Shown here: positions 35,104-44,207 of the stretch, one piece after another
Layout: every line of letters begins with the position of its first letter
Numbering within the stretch: position 1 is the stretch's first letter
Assembly: GCA_020634435.1 (NCBI GenBank)
Contig: JACKBS010000005.1
Location: forward strand, 496,001 to 560,000
Direction: 5' to 3'
Origin: Ardenticatenaceae bacterium
GTDB lineage: Bacteria > Chloroflexota > Anaerolineae > Promineifilales > Promineifilaceae
DNA: 64,000 nucleotides
Notes under the pieces: model-generated
The model's input: only the letters and a program-made list of their open reading frames with translations
The model's database searches: none
What the model was told of the DNA's origin: nothing
Translations under genes and position numbers: made by a program

Positions 35104-35424
35104 TTACCTACCATCCTTCCGCTTTTTGTATTCCTGTAGCAATGCAATTGCGTTTTCTATATCTTTTTGTTGCTTTTTTTTTGTTCCGCCACCAAACAAA
35201 ATGATCAGCTTTTTACCTTCTTGCGCCAGATAAATTCTATAACCCGGTCCCCAATTAATGCGGTATTCTCCGAGTCCCTTAAACCACTTCACATTGGAAA
35301 GGTTCCCTTGTTCTAACCGGCGTAGCGCTACAGTGACCTTAATCGCCGCTTGAGTATCTAAACGGTTAAACCATTCGCTGAACGGAATTGAACCGTTAGC
35401 TCGAACATATTCTATTATTTTCAC
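35104..35424 (-). CDS. RelE/HigB-family toxin
   Basis: 106 residues, basic. The sequence fits phage-derived Gp49-like/RelE toxins: FSEWFNRLDTQAAIKVTVALRRL, VKWFKGLGEYRINWGPGYRIYL and the Gly-rich GGGTKKKQQKDIENA end. These toxins cleave mRNA in the ribosome. It is the first gene of the pair and sits between the sigma factor and the ABC-F gene, inserted against the direction of both. Confidence 0.88.
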   Translation of the reverse strand: MKIIEYVRANGSIPFSEWFNRLDTQAAIKVTVALRRLEQGNLSNVKWFKGLGEYRINWGPGYRIYLAQEGKKLIILFGGGTKKKQQKDIENAIALLQEYKKRKDGR

Positions 35425-35578
35425 AATAACACCCCAATGGTAACATAAATGTTACCCACCAAGCAAGTTATGCGCGTTCGGAAATATCAGATTGGTGAGC
35501 AGAGAAACGCTTTTTTACAAGATACGGCCGTATTCTACACCATTTATACCTTCCCTACTCATACGCATCTGCGTTCGG

Positions 35579-35584
35579 TATAAT
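35579..35584 (+). promoter_or_regulatory. -10 box of a leaderless transcript (ABC-F gene)
   Basis: TATAAT ends 8 nt before the ATG at 35593 and no Shine-Dalgarno sequence is present. The -35 region is not clear. Confidence 0.55.
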
Positions 35585-35592
35585 CGCACACT

Positions 35593-37628
35593 ATGGCACT
35601 TTTGACGGCACACGACATTGGCCAGGCCTTTGGCGCGTTTGACGTTTTTACCGGCGTCAGCGGCAGCATTCCCGACGGCGGCAAGGTGGGGCTGGTTGGC
35701 CCCAACGGCGTGGGCAAAACCACGCTGCTGCTCATTTTGGCGGGCCTGGCGCAGCCCAGCGCGGGCAGCGTGCAAATTGCACGGGGTACCCAGTTGGGTT
35801 ACCTGCCGCAAGAAGCATCCCAAGCGTTTGCCGGTCATGAAAACAGTGTCTTCGAGGAGATGCTGACCGTCTTCGACAACCTGCGTGAGGATGAAGCCAC
35901 GCTGCGCCAAATGGAGCACCGAATGGCCGACGGCGATCATTCCGAGGAGCTGATGGCCAGCTACAGCCAATTGCAAGAGCGCTTTGAACATGCAGGCGGC
36001 TACGACTACCAGATTCGCATCCGGCAAGTGCTGACTGGGCTGGGTTTTGCTGAGGAAGATTGGCAGATGCCGCTACACCACCTGAGCGGTGGGCAGAAAA
36101 CGCGGGTTCTGCTGGGCCGTCTGCTGCTGGAAAAGCCAGATTTGCTCATCATGGATGAGCCGACGAACCATTTGGACGTGGCGGCGATTGAGTGGCTGGA
36201 AGGAATGCTAAAGACGTGGGACGGGGCGATTTTGGTGGTGAGCCATGACCGCTACTTTTTGAACCGCGTGGTGACGGTGATTTGGGAGATGAACCGCACG
36301 AGCATGGCGCATTATCGCGGCAACTATTCAGCCTACGTGCAGCAGCGGCAGGAGCGGTGGCAGCAGCAAATCCAGGCGTATGAGGATTTTCAGCAGCACA
36401 TCGAAAAAGAGATGGATTTTATTCGGCGCAATATTGCCGGGCAGCGCACGCAGATGGCCCAGGGCAAGCTGAGCCGGTTGGCGCGGGAAGTTACGGCCGT
36501 TCTCATCGGCGGTCTCCCAGCATTGGGCATGCTCAACAGCAAAGGCTGGCTGCAAACGGATGATCATTACGGGATTACGCGCTACGGCCGTGTGGCCACC
36601 ACCGTGGGCGAGCTGCAACAGCAAATTGGGGAACTGAGGCCGCCGATACGGCCGTCTACCCTCCGCCTGCATCTAGACAGCGAAATGCGCAGCGGCGAAC
36701 TCGTTTTGCGCACCAAATCGCTAGAGATTGGCTACCCCGGCAACAAACTGTTTGAAGCTGAAGATATTGAGCTGCGGCGGCTGGAATGCGCCGCGCTGAT
36801 TGGCCCCAACGGCGCGGGCAAAACCACCTTCCTCAAAACCACGCTGGACAGGCTGGAGCCGCTGCACGGTGAGGTGATTTTGGGTGCCAGTTTGCAAATC
36901 GGCTACTTTGCCCAGGCGCACGACAGCCTGAATTTAGAAAACACGGTGCTGGACGAGCTGCTTTCAACTTCCGCAATTTACCCATCAGCGAGGCACGGAA
37001 CTATTTGGCCCGCTTTTTGTTCCGCGAGGACGACGTGTACAAAAAGGTGAGTATGCTCAGCGGGGGCGAGCGGGGCCGGCTGGCGCTGGCGATTTTGGCG
37101 CTGCAAGGGGCCAACTTCTTGCTGCTGGACGAGCCAACAAACCATCTGGACATTCCTTCGCAGGAGGCGCTGCAAGAGGCGCTGGAGCAGTTCAGTGGCA
37201 CCATTTTGATGGTGTCGCATGACCGGTATTTGGTAAACGCGCTGGCCACCCAGATTTGGGCGTTGGCCGACGGCCGTCTCCGCGTTTATTCCGGTGGGTA
37301 TCAAGAATATCTGGCTGTACGCGAGCAGGAAGCTGAAGCTGCGAGAGAAGCAGCCGCCCAGGCACGCGAAGCGGAAAAGGCGGCGCGCAGCAGCAGCAAT
37401 GGCAGCCAACTCAGCAAAAACGAGTTGCGCCGTCAGGCTGAGGCGTTGGCCGAAGTGGAACACGCCATCGAAGCCGCCGAAGCAGAGATTGAACAAATAG
37501 GTAAGGCACTGCAAGAGGCGACAACCGACGAATCATTTGCTAAGATACAAACGCTCGGCGAAGCGTATGCCGCCGCCGAAGCCAAACTCGCAGGGCTGCT
37601 AGAACAATGGGAGGCAATGCATGAGTGA
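35593..37628 (+). CDS. ABC-F family ATPase, broken by one missing base
   Basis: About 679 residues when joined. Two ABC domains without membrane parts: first with GPNGVGKTT, LSGGQKTR and LIMDEPTNHLD, second with GPNGAGKTT, LSGGERGR and LLLDEPTNHLD. The P-site-tip linker lies between them and a charged coiled-coil tail ends the protein. ABC-F proteins act on the ribosome, in translation elongation or antibiotic protection. The frame is lost at TTT 36962-36964; one more T gives LLFNFRNLPISEARNYLARFLF and continues to 37628. Start is apparently leaderless. The stop overlaps the coaE start by 8 nt. Confidence 0.9.
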
Positions 37629-38880
37629 CACCACCGAAGCAACAACCTATGCCGGAAAAGTGATTCTGGGCTTAACGGGCAACATTGCCACGGGCAAATC
37701 GGCCGTGATGCGGCTGGCCCACGACCACGGGGCGCTGACGATTGATGCCGACAAAATTGTGCATGAGCTAATGGACAACAATGCCACGATGCAGGCCGCG
37801 ATTGCGGTTGCTTTTGGGGCAGAGGTGCGGCGCGAAGACGGCCGTATCAACCGCGCCAGGCTGGGTGAAATTGTCTTTGCCGACCCGACGGCCATGCGAG
37901 ATTTGGAAGCGATGGTGCATCCCGCCGTGGGCAAAGAGGTGGATGCCCGCATCCTGGCCAGCAAACAAAGCGTTATTTTTATCGAAGCGATCAAGCTGCT
38001 GGAAGGCAACCTCCGCGACATTTGTCACCAAATATGGGTTACGCGGTGCAGTCCACAACGCCAGCTAGAACGGCTGCGCGTTTGCCGGGGCCTGGAAACA
38101 GAGATAGCGGCCGTACGCATCAAAGCGCAACCGCCACAAGAAGAAAAAGTAGCCCAATCCGACATGCTGATCGACACCAACGGTTTAATGAAAGACACGG
38201 AAGCCCAGTTCAACATTGCCTGGTCACGCCTGCCCGATCCAGCTACCGCCAAGGCAATGGATCGCCTGCCATTGCCCGATGAAACAGAAACGGCGGGTAA
38301 GCCGCTCACCGGACGACTGCTCTCCTCTAAAGCCGCCACGCCGCACAAAGGCACGGGGGAAGTTCGGCCACCTCGCCTCAAACCCAGCGACCGCCCCGAT
38401 GATTTGCAGGTACGCCGCGCACGGCCGTCTGACATCCCCTCCATTTTGCTGCTCATCCAAAAAGCCACCGACGGCAAAGTACAAATGAAGCGCGCCGAGC
38501 TGCTGATGGCCCTGAGTGAACGCGGTTACTTCATTGGCCAGGTGGGCACAGAAATCAGCGCCGTGCTGGGCTACAACATCGACAGCCAGGTAGCCCGCAT
38601 CGACGAGATTTACATTTACCCGATGGAAATGGCCACGCAAACGGGCAAGGCCGTGTTGGAAGATATCGAAATTTCGGCGGCCACCCACATGGGCCAGATC
38701 ATCGTGGCTTTTTTGCCGGAAGATATTCCCACGCCCATCCGCGAACTGTTTGAGTCTGAAGATTATGTGCCGATGCCGTTTGAAGAAATGACGCGCGGCT
38801 GGCAAATGGCCATCGAGGAGTCGCAGCCGGAAGGAACCGACTACCTGGTGCGGCTGCTGCGCGACACGCGGGCCGGGTAA
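37621..38880 (+). CDS. coaE: Dephospho-CoA kinase fused to a GNAT-like acetyltransferase domain
   Basis: 419 residues, twice the length of ordinary CoaE. Residues about 14-205 form the kinase, with P-loop LTGNIATGKSAV and TIDADKIVHEL; it phosphorylates dephospho-CoA in the last step of CoA synthesis. A Pro/Lys-rich linker (about 206-260) leads to a second domain (about 262-400) that starts VRRARPSDIPSILLLIQKA and has the strand-helix layout of GNAT acetyltransferases, whose cofactor is acetyl-CoA. The pyrophosphate loop of the GNAT part is weak, so activity is uncertain. Coupled to the ABC-F gene. Confidence 0.8.
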   Translation: MSDTTEATTYAGKVILGLTGNIATGKSAVMRLAHDHGALTIDADKIVHELMDNNATMQAAIAVAFGAEVRREDGRINRARLGEIVFADPTAMRDLEAMVHPAVGKEVDARILASKQSVIFIEAIKLLEGNLRDICHQIWVTRCSPQRQLERLRVCRGLETEIAAVRIKAQPPQEEKVAQSDMLIDTNGLMKDTEAQFNIAWSRLPDPATAKAMDRLPLPDETETAGKPLTGRLLSSKAATPHKGTGEVRPPRLKPSDRPDDLQVRRARPSDIPSILLLIQKATDGKVQMKRAELLMALSERGYFIGQVGTEISAVLGYNIDSQVARIDEIYIYPMEMATQTGKAVLEDIEISAATHMGQIIVAFLPEDIPTPIRELFESEDYVPMPFEEMTRGWQMAIEESQPEGTDYLVRLLRDTRAG

Positions 38881-38910
38881 GCCATGAACGTCTGGACAAG
38901 CACCGAAAAA

Positions 38911-38996
38911 TTGACGCAAAGAGGCAAAGAAGAAAAAGGGGGCAAAGAGACCAAGCTTTTTCTTTGCTTCTTGCAGCCTTTGCGCCTTTGCGTCAA
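38911..38996. repeat. Palindromic intergenic repeat (GACGCAAAG family)
   Basis: TTGACGCAAAG (38911-38921) and CTTTGCGTCAA (38986-38996) are exact complements. Further GCAAAG/CTTTGC words pair inside. Same family as 29792-29866. Confidence 0.8.
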
Positions 38997-39038
38997 AAAA
39001 ATGTTGGGGACGCCAACTTCCTGCGGAGGGGTGGCCTG

Positions 39039-39440
39039 ATGCGGTTTCTGTGGGCGTGGCTGCTGTACACCTGGGGCGGACTGCACCGTTATTTTGGCAT
39101 TCAAAACAGCATCGCTGGTGAGTTTGAGCGGGCGGTTCATTATTTTGGCCGCGCTTACCAGGTGGATCCCACTTTCCGGGCAGCGCGGCTGCACCGGGGC
39201 ATTTTGTTGGGGCGGGAGTTGGGGCGCATTGATGAGGCGATTGCTGATTTTGACGCGCTGCTGGCTGAAGACCCTACCTACAGTCTGGCGCTGTTCAACC
39301 GGGCCATGATGTGGATGGAAAACGGCCGTTACCCCCAAGCCCTCGCCGATATGGAAACCTACCTCGCTCAATCTGACCCCAGCGACGAAAATTGGAATGA
39401 CGCCCAACGCATCGTTCGCTTGCTGCGCGAAGAAGATTGA
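39039..39440 (+). CDS. TPR-repeat protein with N-terminal membrane anchor
   Basis: 133 residues. The first helix (FLWAWLLYTWGGL) is hydrophobic and could anchor the protein. Three tetratricopeptide units follow (about 20-125: AVHYFGRAYQVDPTFRAA, AIADFDALLAEDPTYSLA, ALADMETYLAQ). It is likely a protein-protein interaction module; partner unknown. GGAGGGG precedes the ATG at 39039. An upstream in-frame extension would run through the palindromic repeat and is rejected. Confidence 0.8.
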   Translation: MRFLWAWLLYTWGGLHRYFGIQNSIAGEFERAVHYFGRAYQVDPTFRAARLHRGILLGRELGRIDEAIADFDALLAEDPTYSLALFNRAMMWMENGRYPQALADMETYLAQSDPSDENWNDAQRIVRLLREED

Positions 39441-39444
39441 TGGA

Positions 39445-40722
39445 TTACGGCCGTTCCGCCACCGCCATCACCTCTGCCCAAATTTCCTCTAAATCTGCAT
39501 AGGTACCAATAGGGGCAACCGTCTCCATAAACTCGCGCGGGGAGCTGGTGTTGGCCAGAATGTCACGCAGCATCGGGCCGGTAGGGTCATTGCCAATGGC
39601 TCCGGGCACCGCGCCGTAAGCGCCATAAAAAGCAAAATACGCCTGGTTCAACTTGCGAATCCCGTACCCATTTTCTAAAAAGACCAACCGTCGCGCTTCC
39701 ATATACGCCTCTGCCCCCTCAATGTCACCCTGCGCCAGCAGTTCCTCGGCACGAATGCGGGTCGCCGCCAGCTCTGCGCCGTAGTCAAAGGCGGGCGGTT
39801 CGGCGGGTGTTGTTTCGGCCGCTGGCGGTGGGGTTGTCACGGGTGGCGGAGCAAACTCTGGGTAGTAGCGGTTGATCATCCGGGTGCCGATCTCCTGGTC
39901 GATGAGTGAGGCAATCGTTTCGTTGATGATACGCACCTGGGGATCGCTATAATTCCAGCCGACAGGAAAAAAGCTCATCCAGTGGTGCGACCATTCATGG
40001 GAAGTCACTTCGGCCAACCAGTTGATGTTGCTGGTTTCCATGATCATTGACGGATAGGTACCCAATCCGCCAAGAGGCACCACCAGGGCAGAAAGGTTTA
40101 GCTGGTCAAAAATGGCCGTTTCCAGAGCATCTTTTTCGGCCGTAGATAGGCCGGGGATCAGCGACATACCATAAATGCGCTCAATATGGTCTCGTGGGGA
40201 AACAATTAGCAAAGAGGGCAGCGGCGTCATTTCCATCATCACTGGCGGCCACGCCTGGCCCAACACACTAAAGCCTTCTTCAACCAGGATTTCGCCAACC
40301 TGATCCTGCACAATCGCTTCGGCAACAGGCTGTAGCTCGTCCAGATCGGCTCTGGCTTGGGCGAGTTCGGTTTGGTAAACGGCCGTTGCCGCGTCAGCAT
40401 CCAGCACAGTGGGATCAGTATAAATCTCGTTGATTTGGGCATCTAGCTGCTGCACCTGATGCACCAACGCCATATAGTCCAGCACCACTTGCTTGCGGCT
40501 GGCTTCATCCAAATAGGTGCCATTGCCAGACAGCACGCCGCTGACCTTGTTGGCGATGGCCCCGACTTCCCAAGTTAAAAAGTCAAACTGGCGCTGACCG
40601 ACCAGCCGGGTAATCTGGTAAAACTCATCTCCGAAAGGAGGCCATTCTCGGGTAAATATTAATAGGAAGAAAGTGGCAAAAAGCAGCAGTCTTGCCCAGA
40701 GGAAGAGGCGACGTTTTCTCAT
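39445..40722 (-). CDS. Membrane-anchored protein with HEWSHH zinc-peptidase motif
   Basis: About 425 residues. An N-terminal membrane helix (LFLWARLLLFATFFLLIF) is followed by an extracytoplasmic helical region and then TSHEWSHHWMSF (about 250), an HExxH-type zinc site with a following NETIASLIDQEIG that could give the third ligand. A Pro/Thr-rich linker lies near 310-330. I do not know the family; the motif suggests a metallopeptidase. The ATG at 40722 lies at the edge of a heptamer repeat and has no Shine-Dalgarno sequence. Convergent with the TPR gene, 4 bp apart. Confidence 0.7.
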   Translation of the reverse strand: MRKRRLFLWARLLLFATFFLLIFTREWPPFGDEFYQITRLVGQRQFDFLTWEVGAIANKVSGVLSGNGTYLDEASRKQVVLDYMALVHQVQQLDAQINEIYTDPTVLDADAATAVYQTELAQARADLDELQPVAEAIVQDQVGEILVEEGFSVLGQAWPPVMMEMTPLPSLLIVSPRDHIERIYGMSLIPGLSTAEKDALETAIFDQLNLSALVVPLGGLGTYPSMIMETSNINWLAEVTSHEWSHHWMSFFPVGWNYSDPQVRIINETIASLIDQEIGTRMINRYYPEFAPPPVTTPPPAAETTPAEPPAFDYGAELAATRIRAEELLAQGDIEGAEAYMEARRLVFLENGYGIRKLNQAYFAFYGAYGAVPGAIGNDPTGPMLRDILANTSSPREFMETVAPIGTYADLEEIWAEVMAVAERP

Positions 40723-40724
40723 GG

Positions 40725-40796
40725 AGTGAAAAGTAATAAGTGATAAGTGAAAAGTCCACACATCTCACTCTTCACTTATCACTTTATCACTTTTTG
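40725..40796. repeat. Heptamer-built hairpin repeat (AAGTGAT family)
   Basis: AGTGAAA, AGTAATA, AGTGATA and AGTGAAA run forward and TTCACTT, ATCACTT and TATCACTTT form the complement. It fills the gap between the dGTPase gene and the metallopeptidase-like gene. Confidence 0.75.
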
Positions 40797-40802
40797 CCGG
40801 GC

Positions 40803-41957
40803 CTAAGCGCGGCGATAGGGATCAAATAACTTCTCCCACTCGTCCAAGGCATACCGGTCGGTCATTCCGGCGATGTAGTCGGTGATGACGCGATGCAGAG
40901 AAGCTTCATCCAGCCGCTTTTTGACGTCTGTCGGCAGCATGTTTGGCTCAGAGGCATAGGCCTGGAACAGCTCGGTGACAAAGCGTTCCGCCTTGGTTTG
41001 CATGCGGATCAGCCGATAATGATGGTACATGCTGTCTAGCAAGAACTTCTTCAGCTGACGCACTTTGGTTTTGAATTCAGGCGAATAGCTCACCAGATTT
41101 TCGTGATGAGTTTGTACCTCTTCAGGAGAATCAATCTTGTTATCGATCAGCTTTTGGCCGGTGGTCTCCAGCACGTTCATCACAGATTGGCCGATGAGTT
41201 CACGGATGAGTTCATGGCGGGTGATGTTGGGTAACGGCCGTTCCGACTGCCACCCCACAATTTCCTTTAGCTCATGCCACAGCGCCAGCTGGTCCAGGGC
41301 GGCCATGTCGAACATGCCCGCACGCAGGCCATCGTCTAAATCATGGGCGTTGTAGGCAATTTCATCGGCCAGATTGGCAATCTGCGCTTCCAGCGACCCG
41401 CGTTTGTCCGGTTCATACTCCATCGCGTCGCTTTTGTCGTAGTCCGTCTCGTGCTTGATCATGCCCTCACGCGTTTCATAGGTCAGATTCAAGCCAGGGA
41501 AATCACGGTACCGCTCTTCCAATTGGGTCACGATGCGGTAGCTTTGTGTGTTGTGGTTAAAGCCGCCATAATCGGCCATGAGAGCGTTGAGGGCATACTC
41601 CCCGGCATGGCCAAAGGGCGGATGCCCCAGATCATGCGCCAGGCAGATCGCTTCGGTGAGCTCTTCATTGCAGCCCAGGCCACGCGCCAGCGAACGGCCG
41701 AGTTGGGCTACTTCCAGCGTGTGGGTCAGGCGGGTGCGGTAATGATCCCCTTCGTAGTAAACAAAAACCTGCGTCTTGTACTCCAGACGGCGAAAAGCGG
41801 TGGTGTGAATGATGCGGTCGCGATCCCGCTCAAACGCAGGGCGGGAGGCAGATTCCGCTTCTGGGTAGACGCGGCCACGGCTGTTTGCACTTTTTAGCCC
41901 ATAGGGAGCCAGGGCCAACTGTTCAATCTCTTCCAGCTTCTTGCGCTTGTAAATCAT
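40803..41957 (-). CDS. dgt: Deoxyguanosinetriphosphate triphosphohydrolase-like protein
   Basis: 384 residues. HD-domain metal ligands are present: His in RTRLTHTLEVAQ, HD in CLAHDLGHPPFGHAGE (about 108-122) and Asp in NLADEIAYNAHDLDDG. It matches the shorter dGTPase-like (type 2) family, which hydrolyses dNTPs to nucleoside and triphosphate. AGGAGG precedes the ATG. A 251-bp gap follows upstream, holding ACGGCCGT-containing hairpins but no gene. Confidence 0.92.
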   Translation of the reverse strand: MIYKRKKLEEIEQLALAPYGLKSANSRGRVYPEAESASRPAFERDRDRIIHTTAFRRLEYKTQVFVYYEGDHYRTRLTHTLEVAQLGRSLARGLGCNEELTEAICLAHDLGHPPFGHAGEYALNALMADYGGFNHNTQSYRIVTQLEERYRDFPGLNLTYETREGMIKHETDYDKSDAMEYEPDKRGSLEAQIANLADEIAYNAHDLDDGLRAGMFDMAALDQLALWHELKEIVGWQSERPLPNITRHELIRELIGQSVMNVLETTGQKLIDNKIDSPEEVQTHHENLVSYSPEFKTKVRQLKKFLLDSMYHHYRLIRMQTKAERFVTELFQAYASEPNMLPTDVKKRLDEASLHRVITDYIAGMTDRYALDEWEKLFDPYRRA

Positions 41958-42208
41958 GGGAACCTCCTATGCAGATGTAAGGGCGAGGCAGTTGGGAGGC
42001 ATGTTAGACTTGCCCGACACGCTTTTAGCCAACTGCCTCGCCCCTACGCCCCTACTTGCTATAATTTTATGGTAAGTGTAACATAATTCCAGACGGCCGT
42101 CCTGAGCCGTTGCTTAGCGGCCATCTGAGCAGGTGAGTAATTATTGGCCGCTTACCTAGCTGTAGGGTCGCCCGTAACGGTATCTGGCCATCCCTGAGGG
42201 AAAACCGT

Positions 42209-42871
42209 ATGAAACTTCGATCTTCCATTGTCTTGATGATGATCCTTATTGCCATCATTTTGGCCATAGGCGTCTTTTTGGCCATGAATGCGGTGCGAAG
42301 TCGCAGCAGCAACGATGTGGTCACCCCAGAACTGACTGCCAGCAATTTTTTTGTGACGGTGGGCAGTGAAACAGTGGCGCTGCCGGTTGATCCTAACCTG
42401 CGCCCCACCATCATCGACCTTCCGGTGGTCGAGGAAAGCCCACGTGTTGATGAGCCCGTTAACGAGCAGGTCGTCACTGCCACACCAGAGCCAACGGCCG
42501 TTCCTGTGGTTGTCGAACAAGCAACGGCCGTTCCCGCCACCTCTACCGCCAACAAAATCATCTTCCAGCCCTACACCGTGCAGCAAGGGGATACGCTCTA
42601 CAGTTTGTCGCAGGCGTTTGTCACCTCCATTGCCCTCATGGCCGAAAATGGCATTTCGCAAACCAGTCTGGTGCCGGGCACGACCATCAACATTCCGGTA
42701 GGCAATCCTGAATACTGCTCGGGTCGTGGACGGCCGTATGCCGTGGGCGAAGGGGATACCGCTTACAACATCAGCCAGCGGTACAACACTACCCCACAAA
42801 CCATCCAGTCGCTCAACGGGCTGGACGCCAACTACACCATCAACATTGCGGACATCATCTGCGTGCCGTAG
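42209..42871 (+). CDS. Membrane-anchored protein with two LysM domains
   Basis: 220 residues. A signal-anchor helix (about 7-27) is followed by a Thr/Pro/Val-rich linker and two LysM domains: YTVQQGDTLYSLSQAF (about 115) and YAVGEGDTAYNISQRY (about 177). Both end in the INIP/INIA strand typical of the fold. It should bind peptidoglycan or chitin-like glycans outside the membrane. GAGGG precedes the ATG. The M24 peptidase-like gene follows after 8 bp on the same strand. Confidence 0.88.
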   Translation: MKLRSSIVLMMILIAIILAIGVFLAMNAVRSRSSNDVVTPELTASNFFVTVGSETVALPVDPNLRPTIIDLPVVEESPRVDEPVNEQVVTATPEPTAVPVVVEQATAVPATSTANKIIFQPYTVQQGDTLYSLSQAFVTSIALMAENGISQTSLVPGTTINIPVGNPEYCSGRGRPYAVGEGDTAYNISQRYNTTPQTIQSLNGLDANYTINIADIICVP

Positions 42872-42879
42872 GCTCTATC

Positions 42880-44166
42880 ATGCGCATCACCCGGGCTGAA
42901 TTTAACGGCCGTACCCGGCAACTGCTCGACTACATTCGCCAGCAAAACCTGACGGGTGTGGTTCTGTTCGACAGCACCAACATTCTTTACTTCTCCGGTT
43001 TTGCTTTTATCCCCACCGAACGCCCCATCGCTTTTGTCCTCAGCGCCGCAGGCGAACGAGCCATGCTGGTGCCACGTCTGGAAGTAGAACATGCCCAGGC
43101 GGAGGCCGAGTTGGATCGCGTGGCCCACTACCTGGAATATCCAGGTGATCCGCATCCCATGGCTATCTTTCAGGATTTGCTGGTTGAGATGGGGCTAATC
43201 AAAGAAAACGTCAACCCGAAGTTTTTGCACGCGCCCACGCGCCCCGCTGAAATTGTCATCCAGCCGCACAGCCAGGAGCCAGAGCGGTATGCATTGTCTA
43301 GCAGCAGCCAGATTGGCGCAGACCACGACGGTTATCCCTGGATTTTTGGCTATGAAGGGGTCTCGCTCAGCCAGATCACCGGCATGACGGTGCAAAATGT
43401 GCAGAGCCAAGTGAACCGGATGCAGGCCATCAAAAGTCCGGCCGAAATTGCCCTCATTCGCGAAAGCTGCAAATGGGGACATCTGGCTCACATGCTGCTG
43501 CAACGATATACGGCCGTCCATGCCACAGAAACGGCCGTTAGCCTCCGCGCCAGCCAGGAAGCCACCCTGGCCATGATGGACACCATTGGGCCGCTGTACC
43601 GGGCACAAAGCATGTGGCTCAACGGCCCCTTTGCCGGATATCGGGGACAGATTGGGCGCAATGCGGCCATTCCCCATGCCCTGGCCAACAACATCACCTT
43701 CCAACCGGGCGATGTGCTGGTTACTGGCGCGGGCTGCCCCATGTGGAGCTACAATTCTGAGCTGGAGCGCACCATGTTTGTCGGGGAACCCACGCAAGAG
43801 CAGCAGCGCTTTTTTAACCACATGAAAGCGGCCCAAGAAGTGGCTTTTGCCGCCATGAAGCCGGGTGTAAAGTGCAGTGATGTAGATACGGCCGTACGCA
43901 GCTATTACCAAACCAACAACCTGATGCCTTACTGGAAACACCACACTGGGCACGCCATCGGCCTGCGTTACCACGAAGGTCCATTTTTAGACACCGGTGA
44001 TCACACGGTGCTGCAAGAGGGTATGGTGTTTACGGTGGAACCGGGGCTATATGTGCCAGAACTGGGTGGTTTTCGTCATTCTGACACCGTCGTCATTACC
44101 CACGATGGCATAGAACTGCTAACCTACTATCCGCGCGACTGGCGAAGCCTGGTTATTCCAGTTTAG
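42880..44166 (+). CDS. M24-family (Xaa-Pro aminopeptidase-like) protein with altered metal site
   Basis: 428 residues. The N-terminal creatinase-like domain (about 1-165) and pita-bread catalytic domain (about 175-428) are clear. His in HHTGHAIGLRYHEGP and Glu in VFTVEPGLYVPE are kept. The first metal Asp is not seen (VLVTGAGCPMW), the second reads NSELERT instead of SDxTRT, and the last Glu is Ser (FRHSDTVV). It may therefore be a metal-independent, creatinase-like hydrolase rather than an aminopeptidase. Eight bp after the LysM gene. Confidence 0.85.
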   Translation: MRITRAEFNGRTRQLLDYIRQQNLTGVVLFDSTNILYFSGFAFIPTERPIAFVLSAAGERAMLVPRLEVEHAQAEAELDRVAHYLEYPGDPHPMAIFQDLLVEMGLIKENVNPKFLHAPTRPAEIVIQPHSQEPERYALSSSSQIGADHDGYPWIFGYEGVSLSQITGMTVQNVQSQVNRMQAIKSPAEIALIRESCKWGHLAHMLLQRYTAVHATETAVSLRASQEATLAMMDTIGPLYRAQSMWLNGPFAGYRGQIGRNAAIPHALANNITFQPGDVLVTGAGCPMWSYNSELERTMFVGEPTQEQQRFFNHMKAAQEVAFAAMKPGVKCSDVDTAVRSYYQTNNLMPYWKHHTGHAIGLRYHEGPFLDTGDHTVLQEGMVFTVEPGLYVPELGGFRHSDTVVITHDGIELLTYYPRDWRSLVIPV

Positions 44167-44170
44167 GACC

Positions 44171-44198
44171 TTGCCAGTGGAAATAATTATGTTAAGAT
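44171..44198 (+). promoter_or_regulatory. Promoter of the DivIC-like gene
   Basis: TTGCCA (44171-44176) and TAAGAT (44193-44198) are 16 bp apart; the ATG starts 10 nt after the -10 box, so the transcript would be nearly leaderless. Confidence 0.5.
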
Positions 44199-44207
44199 GT
44201 GGGCGGT

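Noticed and set aside
36962..37050. Programmed frameshift in the ABC-F gene
   Set aside because: There is no slippery heptamer with a stimulatory structure, and the same kind of one-base loss occurs in seven other genes.
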